The notes under the pieces are model-generated. The model had not been told where the DNA came from, did no database searches, and was given only the letters and a program-made list of their open reading frames with translations. DNA of 64,000 bases from Inia geoffrensis. Taxonomy: Eukaryota > Chordata > Mammalia > Artiodactyla > Iniidae. A program made the position numbers and the translations under genes. The stretch lies in the NCBI GenBank assembly GCA_036417435.1, contig CM070909.1:11626597-11690596 (forward strand), written 5' to 3'. Positions within the stretch are counted from its first letter, which is position 1. Each line of letters begins with the position of its first letter. Below, in pieces: positions 41,302-52,770 of this stretch.

Positions 41302-41350
41302 GAATATTAGCTAATAAATGCATAAACTTTAAAAAAAAAAAAAAAAAAAA
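41302..41350 (+). mobile_element. Tiny 5'-truncated retroinsertion with poly(A)
   Basis: A 29-base body (41302-41330) contains AATAAA at 41313-41318 and is followed by an A20 tail. It is bracketed by a perfect 16-bp direct repeat, aaaagaaaaggatcat, at 41286-41301 and 41352-41367. The repeat begins with AAAA, as L1 endonuclease sites do. I read this as the last few bases of a polyadenylated transcript copied in by L1. The source transcript cannot be told from 29 bases. Confidence 0.65.
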
Positions 41351-41427
41351 GAAAAGAAAAGGATCATTCTCACTGCCCCAGGTGACCACTTAGCCAGGGT
41401 TTTTGCAAGAGACTTCAGAACCGCTGG

Positions 41428-41645
41428 ACCAGACCGGCGTTTCTCATACCTGAAAGTGCTTCGAATCACCTGGGGGTCTGCGTAAGCAGCAGATTTTGCC
41501 AGTAAGGTCACCATCTTAGGAAACAGGGGCAGGAGATCTACTCTTCTATTCTCCTCTACGGGCGAGGCTTGAGATTCGGCATTTTTACCAAAAGCTCCCC
41601 AGTGATGCTGAGGCTACTGGTCCTCAGACCACACTTTGAGTAGCA
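41428..41645 (+). mobile_element. MER5-like hAT MITE
   Basis: From 'ccagaccggcgtttctcata' through 'cttcgaatcacctgggggtc' and 'ccagtgatgctgaggctact' to 'gaccacactttgagtagc', in MER5A/B order, with an internal block of unrelated or diverged sequence. Confidence 0.6.
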
Positions 41646-42584
41646 AGAGACCAATGATCTGTCAGCCCTGAGATTCTGAGCCTCAGGCGACACAGCTAGC
41701 CTCTCTCTCTGGTGTCCTCCTTGGCTAGTTCCTCCCCTAGAATCGTCCCCAGGGCCAATCCTGCTCTGCAGGAAAGTCTGCTTGCTCTCCTTTTAGGGCA
41801 GCAACGACAGTAAACACCACGAGCAAAAGTCTCTGCTGAGTGAAGGAATAACTATTCACATACTGGACCTTAACACAGGTGCACATAACCAGATGCTTCA
41901 TGGTCACCATCATTATGGGAGGGAAGAATTCCTGGCATCACTGCGTCTTTCAGCCTCTGGAAAGACCAATCTTGAGTAGTGTGAGCAGACAGAAAGCTGA
42001 CAATGCCATTCTTGTTCCAAAAGATCCTCTATTCGAACTGCCCAAGACATTGACATTAAGAGCAGACAATCTTGGGGCAGTGTCCTCACTGTCGGTACTC
42101 ACAGATTCACCTTTTTTTTTAAGGACCTCGTTCCTGCTAGATTGATGAGGTAGATCTCTGCTAGTAAAAGCCAACACATAAATTCTGCCAAGTCTCTTTG
42201 AAGGCAGCAGAAGACCACTCTCTCTCTCTCTCTCTCCCCAAACCCTCTTAGCAACACTCTTCTGGAGTCTTCTGAGGGTCCCTGTGCCTGTCCCCTCAAC
42301 CGGTTTTGGTCATGAGATCCCATGTCAGACCACCTGAGTTGGGCTCCTTCCATGGCCTGGGAGCGCTACACACTCCCTCCTTGGTGTCCCAACGGCACGC
42401 ACTCTGTAAATCCAACTAGATGCCCGTCTGCCATGGATTGCTCATCGCCCCTGTCCCTACTAGAGCTCTCAGAGGGAAAGAGAGTGTTTTATGTGCTTTT
42501 ATATGACCAGTCCTTTGCATGGTGCCTGGTACATGTGTATCTGAATAAGTGTTTTGAATGAGGGAGTAGAGTCAAAGAGTTCAC

Positions 42585-43115
42585 TTGAGTTAGACAAAAA
42601 TTTCTTAGATATGACCCCCAAAACACAATTCAAAAAAGAAAAAATTGTTGACAAATTGGACTTTATCAAAATTAAAACTTGTTCTTCAAAAGTCACCTTT
42701 AAGGGACTTCCCTGGTGGCTCAGTAGTTAAGAGTCTGCCTGCCGATTCAGGGAACACGGGTTCAAGCCCTGGACCGGGAAGATCCCACATGCCACGAAGC
42801 AACTAAGCCCGTGCACCACAATTACTGAGCCTGCACTCTAGAGCAGGCGCGCCACAACTACTGAAGCCCGCGCGCCTAGAGCCCGTGCTCCGCAACAAGA
42901 GAAGCCACCGCAACGAGAAGCCCGCGCACCGCAACGAAGAGTAGCCCCTGCTCGCTGCAACTAGAGAAAGCGCGTGCATAGCAATGAAGACCCAGCACAG
43001 CCAAAAATAAATTAATTGATTTAAAAAAAAAAAAGTCACCGTTAAGTGAAAAGAAAATGAAAAGACAAGCTACAGACTGGGAGAAAACACGACTCTTGCA
43101 TACAAAATAAATTCA
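42585..43115 (+). mobile_element. L1 ORF2 fragment split by a SINE
   Basis: 42585-42703 ('tttcttagatatgaccccca', 'ttggactttatcaaaattaa') continues at 43047-43115 ('atgaaaagacaagctacaga', 'ctgggagaaaacacgactct'), which is L1 ORF2 C-terminal region. The CHR SINE at 42704-43030 interrupts it. It is an old fragment with stops. Confidence 0.7.
42704..43030 (+). mobile_element. Long CHR-2-type SINE
   Basis: Starts ggacttccctggtggctcag, with B box 'gggttcaagccc', the long middle region ('gaagcccgcgcgcctagagc') and an A-rich tail. A 16-bp duplication with one mismatch (aaaagtcacctttaag at 42688-42703, aaaagtcaccgttaag at 43031-43046) flanks it. Confidence 0.9.
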
Positions 43116-43119
43116 CTGC

Positions 43120-45890
43120 ATGCATTGAACATAGCGACATTTCTACTTTATCTAAAGCTACCTTAAAAGACAGTTATCCTTCCATTCATAACCAGGTAGT
43201 GTTAGTCACTCACACGTAAAAGACAGAGATATATTACATGTCTACTGAAATGAAACCATCTTCCAAACGTGTTTTAAAATTATTTCTTCTGTCTGTCATG
43301 TTGGCAAAACACTTTTCACTGTTCTGTAATTCATATTCCCTCTTCGCTTTCCTTTTGCAAATCTCTGAAATAGGCAGCCTCTTGGGAGGCATATTAAATG
43401 GCTTTAAAATGAGTTAATAGAATAAATTCCTCACTCCTGGTAAACAGCATTACGCACTGAATCTTTGGTCTCAGAACTTGAGCCTATTGCAATTATAGGC
43501 AACGAGATATTTCTAGACAGTGGGCCTCAGGGCTGCAGGAACAGCCTGCAAAATCATCAAGGAGTGACCAGCCGTGCCAGGAGCAAAACAGCATCAGAGA
43601 TAGGGCATTACCAGCAAGGATGCTGGTTTTGTCCACCTGAGGATCCTGTGTACTTGGGTGTCAATGCCCAACCTTCATCTTGCCAGTCACATCAGGAATT
43701 CTAGATAGAGACCTGGGTTCATTGGTACCAAGTTTCTGAGTGAGTCCGTTCTTATTTTGTATCCCTTACGTAGACTGGTCCCCAGCACAGCTGGTTGGAG
43801 AGAGCCACAGAGCAGAGTGTTGAAACAAGTGCAGTTACAACACCTGCCTTGAATCCCACCTTCCTCTCACTTGCTGTCTGACCTCGGGCAATTGGCTTAA
43901 CCTCGCTGTGCCTCTGTGTGTCCTCACATGTGAAATGGGGATGATGATCCTAGCAGCACCCACTTCAAAAGGATGGCTGTGCGGAGTAGATGAGTCATCA
44001 CAGAAAGGGCTTAGAAAAATACCATACGTGGCACATTAAATATTACCTGTTATTATTTTTGTACTTCACTCTGGATCAACAGCTCACCCCGAGCGCCTCT
44101 GCTTTTATCAGTTCTACACATCGGGATTCCCCAAAAGGACACCTTCTGAAAGAGTTTCCACCGCTCGTTTCGTTTGAGTTTGGAGACTGTGGAACAAGTA
44201 CAACCCCATCACTTATACAGATGAGGAGTCCGAGCCCAGCCAGGTGACGGGCTGCCCGAGCCCCTCACACCCCGGGGGTGTCTGAACCAGGGTTCGCAGC
44301 CCAGCATCCTCTGTGGACCATGTTCTCAGCCTCACAGAGCCCCTGAGCACTTGGTGAAACTTATTTGTGGCGTTGGACTCGACTCAAGGGACATACTGCC
44401 TCAGTTCGGGTTTACTGAGGGCGTTTTGATCTGGTTTTGTTCCAGTTCAATGGCTTTAGGATGTGTGTAGGTTTTGTTCTATCTTAGATCATTTTGTGAG
44501 GTTCCTTGATTTTGTTTTCTCCTTCTTGTTAAGGAAGTCTCTACTCAGCCCACATGTGCACAAAACAGTGCTATTTGGGTTCAGTCTGGGGACTGGGAAA
44601 TTAGGACAGTACTTTGGAGGAGAGCCCTGAACACAGGGAAAGCCACGTCACAAAGCCCTAGAAGTCTGGGTGTTCCGGAGATCCAGCTGTGAGACACCCG
44701 GACTATCTTGCTCAGGCTGGACTCCTGCTTTTCTGTTAGAAAGAGGAAACATGCACGTGACCAGGTGAGAAGCTCCTCTTTGCAGAGACGTGTGGAAAAA
44801 TAGGAACAGCAGCTGTACTGGATTCTAAACACATCTAACCACTATCTCAAGCAATTCATTGAAGGTTTCAGCCTTTGTTTCCTGGAGAGTCATTTTCCTC
44901 AATGCATCACTGCAATGATTCAATGAAGAAAATGTGTAACGATCCTGGCACATCCGTGTTAGTTCCCTTCTCTCTGTCCTGCCTGCCAAACCCTCCCCTC
45001 GACCCATGTACACACTGCCCTGCCAGCATTAAATGTCTGTAATTCTGATTGTGTAGAATTGCATGTGGGACAATCACCCAATGACGACCGCTGAGGGATG
45101 TTAGACCTTTAGTTTCTAGTCAAGTGAATGACCACGTCCCCCTTTCGAGACACACATGGCCCTGAGTCAAGACCTTCACCAAAATGAGGTAGATTACCTT
45201 GCAACACAACCTGGGAAGTCAGACACCCTTCCTCTGCCAGCCTCCTAAAGGAGAAGCCTCCCCCAGGACTAGAAATCTGCAAGCTCCTCCACTCCCCCAG
45301 CCTCTTCCTCCTAGTAAAATCCTGCAGAGACCATTTGCATCTGCTTGGAGCAGCTTAGTCAAATCAGCAGATGAATACAAACTCTCCAAGGAATCTGAAA
45401 TCCGCTTTGGGCAATTCAGCTTGGAGCTCTTTCCGCTCCTTTCTCTAATAGCTCCCAATCCAGTTCCCTGCCTGAGAAAAACCCAGGAGAAGATGGAAAA
45501 CTCCAGTGATGGCTTTCCCCAAGTCCATCCCCCCAGATAGAAAGATTTTCTATTGAAAGGGAAATTTGGGTTTTGGTTTAGCCTACTTAGGTGTAATCAG
45601 GGTCTCAGACATTCAAATATAGCTCCCTTGTTGGGGGATGCTTCATTCTCTCCTTCCGCTGCCAGCATTCAACACCATGGTCATCTTCAAATATTGCCCC
45701 AGTGCCCATGATGACACGGCACCTGGCCACGTGCAAGAGAAAGCCACCCTTGAGGACCACTGAGTCCCTTCCCATGAAGGGTGTGGACTGACTCATTCAA
45801 CATGAATGTAGGAAGAGGTGCAACTTTAGGGACTCCTGCACCTTGTCCTGCCACTTGGCTGAGAAGTTGGCCATGAAGAATACCCGGTTC
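43120..45890. other. Intergenic DNA with one MIR
   Basis: A sense MIR lies at about 43800-44060 ('tgctgtctgacctcgggcaa', 'acatgtgaaatggggatgat'). The remainder shows no element or exon I can support. Open frames up to 113 codons (45199-45540) lack recognisable features. Confidence 0.6.
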
Positions 45891-45894
45891 AATG

Positions 45895-46395
45895 AAACAA
45901 CCTAAATGTCCATCGATAAATGAATGGATAAAGAAGATGGTGTGTGTGTGTGTGTGTGTGTGCGTGCGTGTATATACACACATATACATACAATGGACTA
46001 CTAGTCAGCCATAAAAAAAGAATGAAATAATGCCATCTGCAGCAACATGGATGGACCTAGAGATTATCATACTAAGCGAAGTAAGTCAGAAAAAGACAGA
46101 TACCATATATCACTTATATGTGGAATCTAAAATATGACACAAATGAACTTATCTACAAAACAGAAACAGACTCACAGACACAGAGAACAACTTGTGGTTG
46201 CCAAGGGGGAGGGGACAGGGGAGGGATGGATTGGGAGTTTGGGATTAGCAGGTGCAAGCTATTATATAGAGAATGGATAAACAACAAGGTCTTAACTGTA
46301 TAGCACAGGGGAGTATATTCAATATCCTGTAATAAACCATACTGGAAAAGAAAAAAAATAAAATGTTTTTTAAAAAAGGGGAAAAAAAAAAATAC
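45895..46395 (+). mobile_element. L1 3' end with embedded GT microsatellite
   Basis: Sense L1 ORF2 end and 3' UTR: 'taaatgtccatcgataaatg', 'gcagcaacatggatggacct', 'ctaagcgaagtaagtcagaa', and 'tattcaatatcctgtaataa' before an A-rich tail. A (GT)n/(TA) microsatellite occupies 45941-45985 where the element normally carries TA/CA-rich DNA. A G-rich tract at 46205-46225 fits the L1 3' UTR polypurine region. Confidence 0.8.
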
Positions 46396-46824
46396 CCAGT
46401 TCAGTTCTATGCTTACCTACAAAGACTTCTTCCATTTCAGACACGTAAAGTGGCTTAGCCAGCAGTCAAGCAGGAATTACACCAATGTAAAATAATGATA
46501 CGGTATCATGATGTAGCGGCTCCTTGAGTGTCCCTCCCTTTATAATTTTGGGTGCCAACCTTTAGATGGGCTCAGACTTGCCAAAGCACACCCCCTACTG
46601 GGTGCTCCACAGAGGAACCCTGTTCTTGGGAGACTGCTCAGGCACAGTGCTAACAGTTCCAGCCCAACAGCCTCAGGCCAGTCAACTTCAAATTATTTTG
46701 AAAAATCCCTGCTCTTTGTTTTTGGAACATATTTTGAAGGAGCTCCAGGTTCCTCGGGTGGTATGTAGCTTCTGAGATGGATCGGTAAGCTTCCTCAAAA
46801 AAGTAAGATCAGGGTGGCCTCCTG

Positions 46825-47030
46825 AAAAGAGCACACGCTTTGGTATCAGACAGAGCCGCGTTTGGAACCTGGCTCTGCCCCCTGCAGCAATGTGACCCTG
46901 TAAAAATTACTCATTTTCTTCGAGTAGCCATTTCCTTTTCTACAGTTCTGAAGGGTTTCTTTGAAATGTAGAGAAAATGTATGTAAAAAGTGCCTGGTAC
47001 ATTGTAGGTGTTCAATAAATGATACAATTA
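46825..47030 (+). mobile_element. MIR SINE
   Basis: 'aagagcacacgctttggtat', 'acctggctctgccccctgca' and 'aagtgcctggtacattgtag' follow sense MIR order over nearly the whole element. Confidence 0.7.
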
Positions 47031-47039
47031 TTCAACTGG

Positions 47040-49300
47040 GTGGGTCCTTTCTCCAGAAACTGGATGGATAGGTAGATAGATATGCAGTCTTCTGTCCAAA
47101 AGTCTTATCTTCCACTCATCAAATCATACCTACCTTTTCTCTTCATATTTTATTCTTTTTTCCACTCATTCGTCAAGGGAAAAAAATTTATAAGAAACAA
47201 CTTCAGTATGGAGGCTGCTCTAGATCTTTTTCCAAATGAACTGCCTTCTTTCCCAATTAACAATGTATATGGTGAAGCTGAGAAGTGTTTTTGATTCCCA
47301 CGTAGAAATCTTTATACTTACCCTAGAACTTACAAGGACTGTTCGCATGTGCTATACCTACAAATCCTTATTACAAACCCATGAAAAAGATTTCCTCTCT
47401 CACTTTAAGGGAAAGGAAACAAACTCAAGAGATGGTGGGTTACTTGGTGAAGTTCACATAGATTGAGGCAGGAGAGCTTGGCTTCAAACCAAGATCTTCC
47501 GATTTGTTTTTTCATGTTCTATGTTATCCAGGAAAGGAAACTCTTCAAACCACTGTCAGCCTTTGACACAGATCCCTCTTTACTTGGCTACTAGAGAACC
47601 GTTCAGGAGTGAACACAGGACAAGTAAGTCTAGCTGGAGGGAAGAGTTGGACATGGCCGTGACGTAGAATTTGGAGTCCTGAGAACTCAGTGAAGGTGCC
47701 TCTGGTGCCTGGTGAGGCAGCAAGGAATAGTGTGAGAACACTGGATGTGGGGCACCAAAGAAAGGAAATGGATCTGAAGGACTTATGGAAGAATACTGAA
47801 AATCAACTTCCTCTAAGTCGTCATTTCACCTTGGGCCAGCCTCAGCTCTCTTTTTCGCTATCCTGACTTCACAAACGTCACCAACTTTTTCCATGGCCTT
47901 TTCTCAGGAAGGAGAGGGTGTGGTGAAGGGATTAAGGAGGAAAACCCTGGTGAACTCAACAGGCAGAGGTGGAGTACAAGGCCAGGATCAGAGCTGTGTG
48001 CATCACCCGGGTAGCTGAAAGGGGTAAAAGCCCAATTCAAGAATATAAGCACTGAGGGTATTTGAATAGCAAGGAGCAGGTAGCTGGATATGGGGTGAGA
48101 ATCAAGAGATATATAGAAGTAGCTTCTAAAGGTAACGATGCTCAAAACCATAAGTGTCAGAGGATAATAAGAGAGGAGGGTTGTATGTGTGTGTTTATAT
48201 CACTTGCATGTGCTTATGTGTGTGTGTGAACAACTGATAATATTGCTATAGCAGTTCCAAACCCCCCTCCCACTAGTGTTTATATGTCACTAAAAGTACA
48301 GTTTGAGTCACAGGAACATATCAATAGAATATTAGAACTAGAAGGAATCTTACATAATTTTATATAAATTGGAGCTCAAAGGAATTAATGACTGACCTGA
48401 AGTATGCTTCTGTATGGTTCACCGGCTTTGGCACAGAGTCAGGAAAACACTTATAGGCAAGGAATTAAAAAAACAAACAAACAAACAAAAAACAGTCCTC
48501 AAAAGCTACCAACCAACAGCATAAACATGAAGGCAAAAGAAGAGAGGAAAATTTTCTCACACATTCAGATACGAAAAGTCCCATACTTGAGAAGACAATT
48601 TAGTCTTAGGAAAAACATATTCTGAAAGCAGAAAAAGCATAAGATATTGTTTCAGAAGGAAATGCAAAGAAAAAACCATAAAAAATATTAATTTTATGGA
48701 CAGCTTGGTGCCAAAGTGTTATAATAAAGTGCATGGCAGAAGTATTTGATTTTGCATGAAGAAATACAAGGAACTGGTTTGTGTGGGAGGAAAGAGGCTT
48801 GGATACTCACTGCAATTTAAGTTTAAAAAGAGGATGAATAAACCTAGTTTATTAGCTGAAAGTTTGCAATTGGGTGTTCCAATAAAGTGGCTTCCTGTAG
48901 GCATCTCAGCAATTTATAAATACACCTGGACAATTTCAGAAACAAGGAGTCCACTGAGGCTATAAACTAGGCCTTGGTTTTCATTCTTGTTCCAGAAACT
49001 GTTAGGTAGACTAGTGGCCAAAATGGCAAAACTTTGAATGAATTGAGGTTAGAGCAAAAGTTTTAGCATCATAGTGTGGGGTAACATACAGAAATGTAAT
49101 ACATATGACAACTAAAGCAAGAACAATAGCAGGGAAGGTGATAAATGTACCTATATGGTTACCAGGTTCTTACATTTTACATGAAGCAATACAATAGTAA
49201 CTCTAGGACTCTAAAGAAGTTAGGGATAAATATTGTAATGTCTAAGCAATCACTTTAAAATGCAAATAGGCTAATAGATGAATTAAAATGGAATTGTTAA
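47040..49300. other. AT-rich intergenic DNA, nothing recognised
   Basis: Only simple sequence stands out: an (AAAC)-type tract near 48468-48490 and GT-rich DNA near 48185-48230. No exon-like signal was noted. Confidence 0.55.
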
Positions 49301-49309
49301 AAATATTCA

Positions 49310-49850
49310 TTTAACCCAAAAGAAACCAGGGATGGAGTAATAGAACAGATGTGACAAATAGAAAACAAAGAATAGAATGTAGACAATCAAACTGATAACT
49401 ACACTAAATGTGAAAGGACTAAACACTCCAAATAAAAGACAGAGATTGTCAGAATGGCTAAAAAGGCAAGACTCAAGTATATGCTGTCTATAAGGAACAC
49501 ACTTGAAATATAAAGGACATAGGCAGGTTAAAAATAAATGGATAGAAAAATATGCCATGCAAACAGCAAGCATAAGAAGGCTGAAGTGGCTATGTTAATA
49601 TTAGACAAAGTAGACTTTAAGGCAAATATCAATAGTATTACTGGAGATAAACAAAATGGGAACTTCTGAAAATAGGCATTAGTTTGCTGACTATAGAACT
49701 AGAGTCAAAAAGGTCAAAGTACAAGATGTACTCAAAAGACTAACATAACCTTGATACTAAAACCATATAAGGATGATACAAAAATGGAAATTATGGAACA
49801 ATCTCACTCATCAGATAGATATAAAAATCCCAAATCCAGCAAATAATAAT
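49310..49850 (+). mobile_element. L1 ORF2 fragment with internal deletion
   Basis: 49310-49690 corresponds to the ORF2 endonuclease region ('gtatatgctgtctataagga', 'ttaatattagacaaagtaga'). 49745-49850 jumps to a later reverse-transcriptase region ('aaccttgatactaaaaccat'), so the middle is deleted. Many stops. Confidence 0.65.
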
Positions 49851-50194
49851 AATTACACTTATATAGGCTCTGGAAGGTATTATGAAATAGCCCAAACCAT
49901 CACACTTTGAAAAAGAGCAAAACAATTCACTGTTGCTCTTCATAATACTAAAATATTTACACCTGACTGAGATGCAAACAAATTTATCATGGGCAGCACT
50001 TATGGTCCTGGAGACACCCAGCTTTCAGATTTTATACTGCAGGAGAGAATTGGCCCTATGCAAAGTTGTAAATAGGTAAATTTTGCCTTTGGAACCTACT
50101 CTGCTCCTTCTCCCACCCTTAGCGGATGATCTCACCTTGAATGGTCCTACTACCTTTCCCTCTGGGGAAAGGCTTTGGGGTTGGGGTAAGCTAT

Positions 50195-50325
50195 TCACTA
50201 GCTGTATAAACGCTCTATAAAATTATGGTAATACCCAGTTCCCTTAGTTGTTGTGATATGACTAAATGAAATAATGAATGGTAGATGTCTATTATAACAC
50301 TTGGAAAATAGTAGGAATTCAATTT
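50195..50325 (+). mobile_element. MIR 3' fragment
   Basis: 'attcactagctgtataaacg' and 'tgactaaatgaaataatgaa' to 'aaaatagtaggaattc' fit the 3' half of a sense MIR. It abuts the poly(T) tract that serves as the pyrimidine tract of the exon-like segment that follows. Confidence 0.5.
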
Positions 50326-50346
50326 TTTTTTTTTTTTTTCCCGTAG

Positions 50347-50492
50347 AATGAAGGTTTTGCTCTGTGTTCTAGGATGGCTGATTTTTTCAGGAGCACAGAG
50401 AGGGATGATGGGAAATATTGCCCCTGATATAAAATTTCAACAAGTTACACAAAGAGCAATAAATCAACCAGATTATGAACCATACTTTGAGG
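50347..50492 (+). other. Exon-like segment with signal-peptide-like start (unproven)
   Basis: An ATG lies one base after a near-ideal acceptor (about 19 T, then cccgtag). The frame stays open for 48 codons to a good donor, gagg/gtaaag. The N-terminus, MKVLLCVLGWLIFSGAQ, looks like a cleavable signal peptide: a short basic start, a hydrophobic core and small residues before a Gln. The next 31 residues are mixed polar and end in PDYEPYFE. I do not recognise the family. No partner exon was identified, so it could be a first coding exon of a lineage-specific secreted protein, a relic, or chance. Reading through the donor gives a stop at 50573-50575. Confidence 0.3.
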
Positions 50493-50632
50493 GTAAAGTA
50501 TTAATTAAAGGCTTAATTTTATTTATTCCCAAACAGTATGAATTGCCTTTGGTCAGTCCTTTTTCTCACCTATAACCAACCTCTTTTACAAATCTTAGCT
50601 ACTTATATCCAACAAATGACCTCATTCAATCC

Positions 50633-50730
50633 CTTCTCTTAATGACTCAATAAAATTTATTAGATGAAATGAATCAAATGTAAACCTATTGCTTTTAAAG
50701 GATATCTCTGCCATTCCTTGGTCCATCTAA
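50633..50730 (+). repeat. 98-bp direct repeat, copy A
   Basis: Aligns without gaps to 51711-51808, with shared blocks 'cttttaaag', 'cattccttg' and 'tccatctaa' and roughly three quarters of bases identical by eye. Weaker similarity extends about 25 bp upstream. It is non-coding and the origin is unknown. Confidence 0.7.
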
Positions 50731-51710
50731 GTGAGTATCATTAAGTCCACACCAAAGCCATCTAACATTTGACATCTTAGGAGTTCAAAGTTCAGAGTCA
50801 GACAGGTAGTATCCAAAAGTAGAACCAGATTTCTCTACTCAAAAGGAGGAGCTCTGCCCTATTTCCTAACTAAATAAAGTACACTGACACTCTGTGAACC
50901 CTCCATGCCTAGCTCTCTATGTTCAATTCTGTAGTGAGGGGGAAATAATAGAGTGACTTGGAAGCATCTGCAATAGCTAAGGCATTCATCATGAGAGTCC
51001 ATTACAGGGATAAGGTGTATATCACCTCACAGAAAGCTATCGCCCCATCTCTTCTTATAGCTCTTTCCACTATATTGGGCACTCCATAAAAGTGCATCAG
51101 CCAGAAAGAAGACTATCCTTTTTTTTAAAAAAAAAAAAAAAACACATCCAGAAACTAGATCCCAAACCACAACTAGCCCAACATTAGCTCTGATAAATAG
51201 TGATTGGTTGACTAACTAAGTGAATATACTGGTTTCCCATAATAATTTTTTTGGATTCTGACTTGATGTGTAATTATTTATGCATGTCTTTGCTGCTGCC
51301 CATCCCACCCCAAATTTCTTAAGCTCCAGGAAGGCAGAAACATAATTGACTCAGGTTGCCTATGCTTTGTTACTCTTGTAGCTGGGAAATATTCTCAGGG
51401 AAGAAGGATCAAGACCAAGCGGTCCCTGTGGGAACTCTGGAGAGTGAACTGGGGCAGAAAGGCTGATCTGGTCATCCAACGCCAAGAACTGGGGTGGAGG
51501 GAGTTGAGTAGAGGGGAAGCGCCTCAAGATGGGAAAGCTGAGTGGGGCTCTCAAAAGATGCAGGCTCTTCCAAACACCACAGGATTCCTGCTGTAGTCCT
51601 ATTTTTAAGGCAGTCCTGCCTGGTTGGACGAAGGGAACAGCCAGCAGTTTGAGGAAATGGGAAACAAAATCAGCCCCAACAAAGTAAAGAGATCTCATTA
51701 GACCCAAGAT

Positions 51711-51808
51711 CGTCTCTTAGTGAAACAATAAATATTCAAAAGATTGAAGAGATCAAATATAAACACATCACTTTTAAAGATACTTTTGTCATTCCTTGAT
51801 CCATCTAA
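51711..51808 (+). repeat. 98-bp direct repeat, copy B
   Basis: Partner of copy A, 1078 bp downstream in the same orientation. The DNA between the copies (50731-51710) has no recognised element apart from an A-rich run near 51120-51142. The right flank, 51810-52420, likewise shows nothing I can name. Confidence 0.7.
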
Positions 51809-52432
51809 AAGTTCCTTGGGCTTTCCATTGGCAAGATTCACCTGTGTGGTACCTAAAAAAAGGCAAAGAGTTGACAATGCATTCTAAACAATTTTGACCT
51901 TTTCCTGGTTGTACCCCATCCAGTCAAGTTGCCCAGACCCTTGTTAGACTGACTGGCTCAGTAATGACTAGAGTCAGTCCTACTAGCTTGGTAGAACCTA
52001 TAACCCCACAGCCATCTTTGTTTCTTCCTGTCATAAACTATATCCTTTTATCCCCCTTTAAAAACAGAGATAGAGTAACAGGTATAAATGCTATGATGGA
52101 ATCCAGCTCAAGTGGCAATAACCTATCCAGTTTTGAGGAAACATCTGTGCATGGTTTGGCCACTCTCTGCCTCTGAAACTAACCTAAGACTTTTACTATG
52201 AGTCACCTACTGGAATCTCCTTTCAGACTCCACCTTGCTTCTCTACTTGCTCCTGGGGTCTGACTCCTTGCAACCAGTCTTCCTTTGGGGTAACCCCTAG
52301 CCTCTGCCAAGCTTTACCCTTGCCAATGGGGCAAAATTCCTAGCCCCAACTACACAGAGACTCAGCCCAGATTCCACCCAAACCCTCAGCTGAGACACTC
52401 CCCAGGCAATAAAAATAAAAAATAAAAAAGAG

Positions 52433-52770
52433 GGACTTCCCTGGAGGTACAGTGGTTAAGAATCCTCCTGCTAATGCAGGGGACAAGGGTTCGATTCCTA
52501 GTCCAGGAAGATCCCACATACCACGGAGCAGCTAAGCCCGTGTGCCACAACTACTGAGCCTGTGCTCTAGAGCCCGTGAGCCACAACTACTGAAGCCCAC
52601 ATGCCTAGAGGCCATGCTCCGCAACAAGAGAAGCCACCGCAATGAGAAGCCCGCGCACCGCAACAAAGAGTAGCTCCCGCTCACTGCAACTAGAGAAAGT
52701 CCACGCACAGCAACAAAGACCCAACACAGCCAAAACTAAATGAGTTAAATAAAAATTTTAAAATAAATAA
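52433..52770 (+). mobile_element. Long CHR-2-type SINE
   Basis: Starts gggacttccctggaggtaca, with B box 'gggttcgattcc', the long middle ('caagagaagccaccgcaatg') and a tail of AAAT-type repeats. The short A-rich duplication around it (ataaaaaagag / aaataaaagag) is approximate. Confidence 0.88.

Larger units (their letters stand above)
39930..42550. other. Intergenic DNA downstream of ETV6
   Basis: Mostly unique sequence with two MER5-like fragments and one tiny retroinsertion (separate entries), plus a CT repeat near 42220-42236. I see no exon or promoter. BCL2L14, the next gene in human order, is not recognisable in this window. Confidence 0.6.

Noticed and set aside
51360..51707. 115-codon antisense frame between the 98-bp repeats
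   Set aside because: No recognisable domain; retained only as context for the direct-repeat finding.
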